Shown here one piece after another: positions 60,828-64,000 of a stretch of 64,000 bases of DNA (position 1 is the first letter of the stretch; the number at the start of each line of letters is the position of its first letter). Under the pieces are notes generated by a model. It was not told the DNA's origin, ran no database searches, and saw nothing but the letters and a program-made list of their open reading frames with translations. Source of the DNA: Avena insularis (lineage: Eukaryota; Streptophyta; Magnoliopsida; Poales; Poaceae); NCBI GenBank assembly GCA_023614405.1, contig CM042688.1, forward strand, positions 381,969,331 to 382,033,330, in the 5' to 3' direction. A program made the position numbers and the translations under genes.

Positions 60828-61926
60828 ATGCCTCCCCGTCGCGCAAACCCCAACCCCAACAACATTACCCCGGAAATGCAACAGATGATGAATGCGCAGA
60901 CACAGCTTATGCAAATGATGACGACATTCATCCAAAACCAGAACAACAACAACCCCAATAACAATAACAACAACAACAACAACAACAACAACCCTCGGGG
61001 TTTTGATATGCTCACCAGATTTCTGCGTCTGAGGCCAGCTAATTTTTCGGGAACGACTGATCCCATGGTGGCCAATGATTGACTACGTTCTGTGAACAAA
61101 GACTTAGTGATCGTGGGTTGCACGGATGCTGAAAAAGTCAGGTTCGCAGCACATCTGTTGGAAGGACCAGCCGCCGCATGGTGGGACAACTTCCAGATCA
61201 CCACTCCCATTGATGAGGTGACTTGGGCTATCTTTGAGGATGGCTTTCGCACTACTCATATCTCACCAGGAATGATGAGCCTAAAAAAGAAGGAGTTTCA
61301 CAACCTAAAGCAGCGCCACCACAGCGTGGCTGAATATATTAGAGTTCAACAATCTGGCGCGCTATGCACCGGATGAGGTTGACACAGATGCCAAAAGAAA
61401 GGAAAAGTTTCTGGAAGGCTTAAATGATGAACTGAATCTGCATTTATGCGTGGCATATGTTCCAACTTATCAGTCGCTGTGTGACAAGGCTGTTATTGTG
61501 GAGAATAAAATGAAGCAAGTCGAGAGTAGAAAGAGGAAACACTCCGACAAGCATAGCTCGGGATCGTCTCATAAACGATCTCACTATGATGATAGTGTTA
61601 GCTCAGGATCCCACAAGCATGGGAAATTTAACAAGCACCACAACCACAACCGTCATGACAACAAGCATCATCGCAGTCATGACAATGATAAGTACAAGAA
61701 TCACAAGAGTGGACATAAGAGCCACCATAGTGGAAGTGGAAGTGGAAGTAGAAACCAGTCTAAAACGGACATCAGTCAGGTCGAGTGCTACAAATGCAAG
61801 AAGCTGGGGCATTATGCTAATGAGTGCCCTGAGAAGAAAGTTGAAGGACCTAACAAGCCCAATCCTTTTCAGAAAGGACAGGTTAACCACATCAATGTGG
61901 AGGAGGTCTATGAAGAGCCTGATGCT
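60828..61926 (+). pseudogene. gag: E4 Gag, one stop and one frameshift
   Basis: Start ATGCCTCCCCGTCGC. Order: Asn/Gln/Pro-rich N-terminus (residues about 5-60, with a long AAC run), Gag domain from about residue 65 (FLRLRPANFSGTTDPMVAND, CTDAEKVRFAAHLLEGPAAA, WWDNFQIT), His/Ser/Lys-rich linker (61530-61750), CCHC knuckle at 61786-61827. Codon 85 is TGA (61080-61082) where E1 has TGG. A 2-base loss near 61340 (ATATTAGAG against ATATTGAAGAG in E1) shifts the frame. From 61450 the frame is open straight through into protease, so gag and pol are one polyprotein in this family. Confidence 0.87.
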
Positions 61927-64000
61927 GTTGCTGGTAAGTTCAGACTCAATTCCATCTCAACATTTGTACTCTTTGACACTGGTGCATCTCATTCATTCAT
62001 ATCAAAAGCATTTGTTGATAGAAACGGGTTTGCATCTGAAAACATTGGGTGTCCAATAAAAGTTAGCTCTCCGGGTGGAGATATGATAGTGAGTCTTGGA
62101 TGCCGGGATCTAGTCATAGAGATCAGAAAACATAAGTTTCCAGTGAACCTAATAACCCTAAATTCCCAAGGATTAGATGTGATTTTGGGAATGGATTGGA
62201 TGGCTAAGTATGAGGGAGTACTAGATTGTGCCAATCGTACAGTTGCACTCACAACCCCTGAAGGTAAGAGGATAAAATTCAAGTCCAATTTTAAATCTAA
62301 AGGAAGTAAGCTGAATTCTCTTAAGGGGGTTAGCATGGACAGTGTGCCAATTGTGTGTGAGTATCCGGATGTGTTTCTGGAAGAGTTACCGGGAATGCCA
62401 CCAGATAGAGATGTAGAGTTTATAATAGATTCGGTACCAGGTTCTGGACCAAGAGCAAAGAGGCCTTATAAGATGTCAGTTGACGAACTTAAGGAACTCA
62501 AGAAACAACTTGGAGAACAATTGCAGAAGGGATTTATCCAGCCAAGTTCTTCATCTTGGGGAGCTCCAGTTTTATTCGTGGAAAAGAGAGATAGAACTCA
62601 AAGATTATGCATAGATTACCGTTCTCTCAACGAGGTAACTATCAAGAACAAATATCCTTTGCCAAGAATCAACGATTTATTTGATCAGCTAGAAGGAGCA
62701 TTTGTGTTCTCGAAGATTGATCTTCGGTCAGGCTATTTTCAACTCAAGATAAGAGAGCAAGACATACCTAAAACAACATTCACCACAAGGTATGGATTGT
62801 ATGAGTACACTGTGATGCCTTTTGGTTTAACCAACGCTCCAGCATACTTCATGAATATGATGAACAAAGTGTTCATGGAATTTCTGGACAAGTTCGTTGT
62901 CGTTTTCATCGATGACATCTTAGTCTACTCCAAGAGCAAGGAAGAGCATGAAAGACATCTACGCTTGATACTTGAGAAACTGACGGAACATAAGGTTTAT
63001 GCCAAATTCAGCAAGTGTGAGTTTTGGTTAGAGTAAGTTGGATTTCTTGGTCACGTTATGACAAAGGATGGTGTAGCAGTTGATCCTGCTAAAGTTTCAG
63101 CTATGACGGAATGGGAATCTCCTAAGAACGTAAAAGAGGTTCGTAGTTTCCTTGGTTTAGCAGGTTACTACAGAAGATTCAGTGAAATTTTTTCAAAGGT
63201 TGCTAAACCAATGACAGAATTGTTAAAGAAAGATAAGAAATTTGCTTGGTCTGAAGGTTGTGAACTCAGCTTTCAGGAATTAAAGAAGAGGCTTGTGTCA
63301 GCACCAGTTATGTGCCTACCAGATTTGGAAAAAGATTTCCAAGTGTATTGTGATGCTTCTCATCAAGGATTAGGTGCCGTACTTATGCAGGGCGGAAAAG
63401 TTGTGGCCTATGCCTCGAGACAACTCAAAACTCATGAAGTAAACTATCCTACTCATGATTTAGAGTTAGCCGCTGTTGTCCATGCACTCAAAACATGGAG
63501 ACATTACCTTTTGGGAAAACGTTGTGAAGTATTCACCCATCATAAGAGTTTGAAGTATATCTTCACCCAGAAGGAAATCAATATGAGACAAAGGAGATGG
63601 CTAGAACTTATCAAGGATTACGACTTGAGTTTGCAATACCATCCTGGTAAAGCAAATGTAGTAGCAGATGCTCTAAGTCGTAAGGCGTTTGTAAATGGCC
63701 TTACCAAAGGTGAATTGCCAGATGACTTGTGTAAGCAATTCAAGGAACTCAGGTTGGAGATTGTGCCAGAAGGACATCTCATGTCTTTGGATTTTCAACC
63801 CACTCTGTTGGATAAGATTAAAGAATCCCAAAAGACAGATAAAGAAATCGAAGAGATTAAGGAAAGGATTAGCCAAGGGAAAGCTAAAAGTTTCCATATA
63901 GACGAACAAGGTACCTTATGGCACGGGAAACGTATTTGTGTTCCACAAGATCCGGAATTGCGGAAACTGATTCTACAAGAAGCCCATAACTCTCCATATT
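61927..64000 (+). pseudogene. pol: E4 Pol: protease, RT, RNase H, start of integrase; one stop, cut by window end
   Basis: In frame from 61450. Protease DTGA is at 61975-61986, then [11 protein letters not shown] begins near 62400, with [20 protein letters not shown] near 62610, [12 protein letters not shown] and the catalytic FIDD at 62905-62916. A TAA at 63034-63036 replaces the GAG-GAA of E1 (one base), after which the same frame stays open: [15 protein letters not shown], RNase H with [12 protein letters not shown] (near 63350), the YPTHDLEL motif and ADALSRK (near 63680), then the linker to the integrase HHCC finger (EAHNSPY at the window end). Apart from that stop, the polymerase looks functional by motif. 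Confidence 0.88.

Larger units (their letters stand above)
55750..64000 (+). mobile_element. E4: Ty3/gypsy chromovirus related to E1, truncated by window end
   Basis: Starts TGTAACATCCC after GCATG of the satellite. It has a 3.2-kb 5' LTR, primer site, ORF0a, ORF0b and gag-pol up to the start of the integrase zinc-finger region, where the window ends. It is the same family group as E1: LTR, upstream ORFs and Gag-Pol align throughout with moderate divergence. It is better preserved than E1 or E2, with only two stops and one shift seen in 3.2 kb of gag-pol. The 3' LTR and right target duplication lie outside the window. Confidence 0.92.

Noticed and set aside
55750..64000. Calling E4 an active, autonomous element
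   Set aside because: A TGA in gag, a frameshift near 61340 and a TAA in RT are present as written, and its 3' part is outside the window. Errors could explain some but this cannot be settled here.

Overview
This is plant nuclear DNA, most likely from a grass. Two things show it: four long-LTR Ty3/gypsy elements, at least three of them coding chromoviruses with the layout of the Tekay/Del (RIRE3-like) clade, and a long AT-rich tandem satellite. I found no host protein gene, rRNA, tRNA or CRISPR array. The short open frames in the window are satellite read-through, GC-rich LTR sequence or antisense shadows.

Layout. Satellite fills 1-559, 13149-14951, 26713-31332 and 43354-55749. This is about 19.4 kb, or roughly 400 copies of a 46/47-bp monomer, and it was once one array. 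Four retroelements, all on the plus strand, interrupt it. E1 (560-13148) is a decayed chromovirus with 3.2-kb LTRs and a perfect ATAAA target duplication. E2 (14952-26712) belongs to a second chromovirus family with 2.8-kb LTRs and is heavily frameshifted. E3 (31333-43353) has 4.5-kb LTRs, a perfect TCATT duplication and a 3-kb interior that is almost non-coding, so it is a large retrotransposon derivative (LARD). E4 (55750 to beyond the window) is a relative of E1 and the best preserved: its first upstream ORF is intact and one 528-codon open stretch covers late Gag, protease and most of reverse transcriptase.

How the parts work together. In E1, E2 and E4 the order is LTR, tRNA-primed binding site, one or two upstream ORFs of unknown function (coiled-coil or acidic), Gag with a His-rich linker and a CCHC knuckle, protease, reverse transcriptase, RNase H and integrase. 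E2 still shows a C-terminal chromodomain. E3 carries matching terminal signals and a decayed chromodomain remnant, so it was probably mobilised in trans by a chromovirus of this kind. The satellite has higher-order structure: a 1478-bp unit made of 969 + 509 bp, and a 1.18-kb unit, both with nearly identical copies.

Caveat. When the two LTRs of one element are compared, many differences are single-base indels in homopolymers or loss of the middle base of CAG, CTG or CCG (giving CG). That looks like a consensus-error signature at methylated CHG sites, so some frameshifts listed here may not be real. All names come from motifs read by eye; no database search was run.
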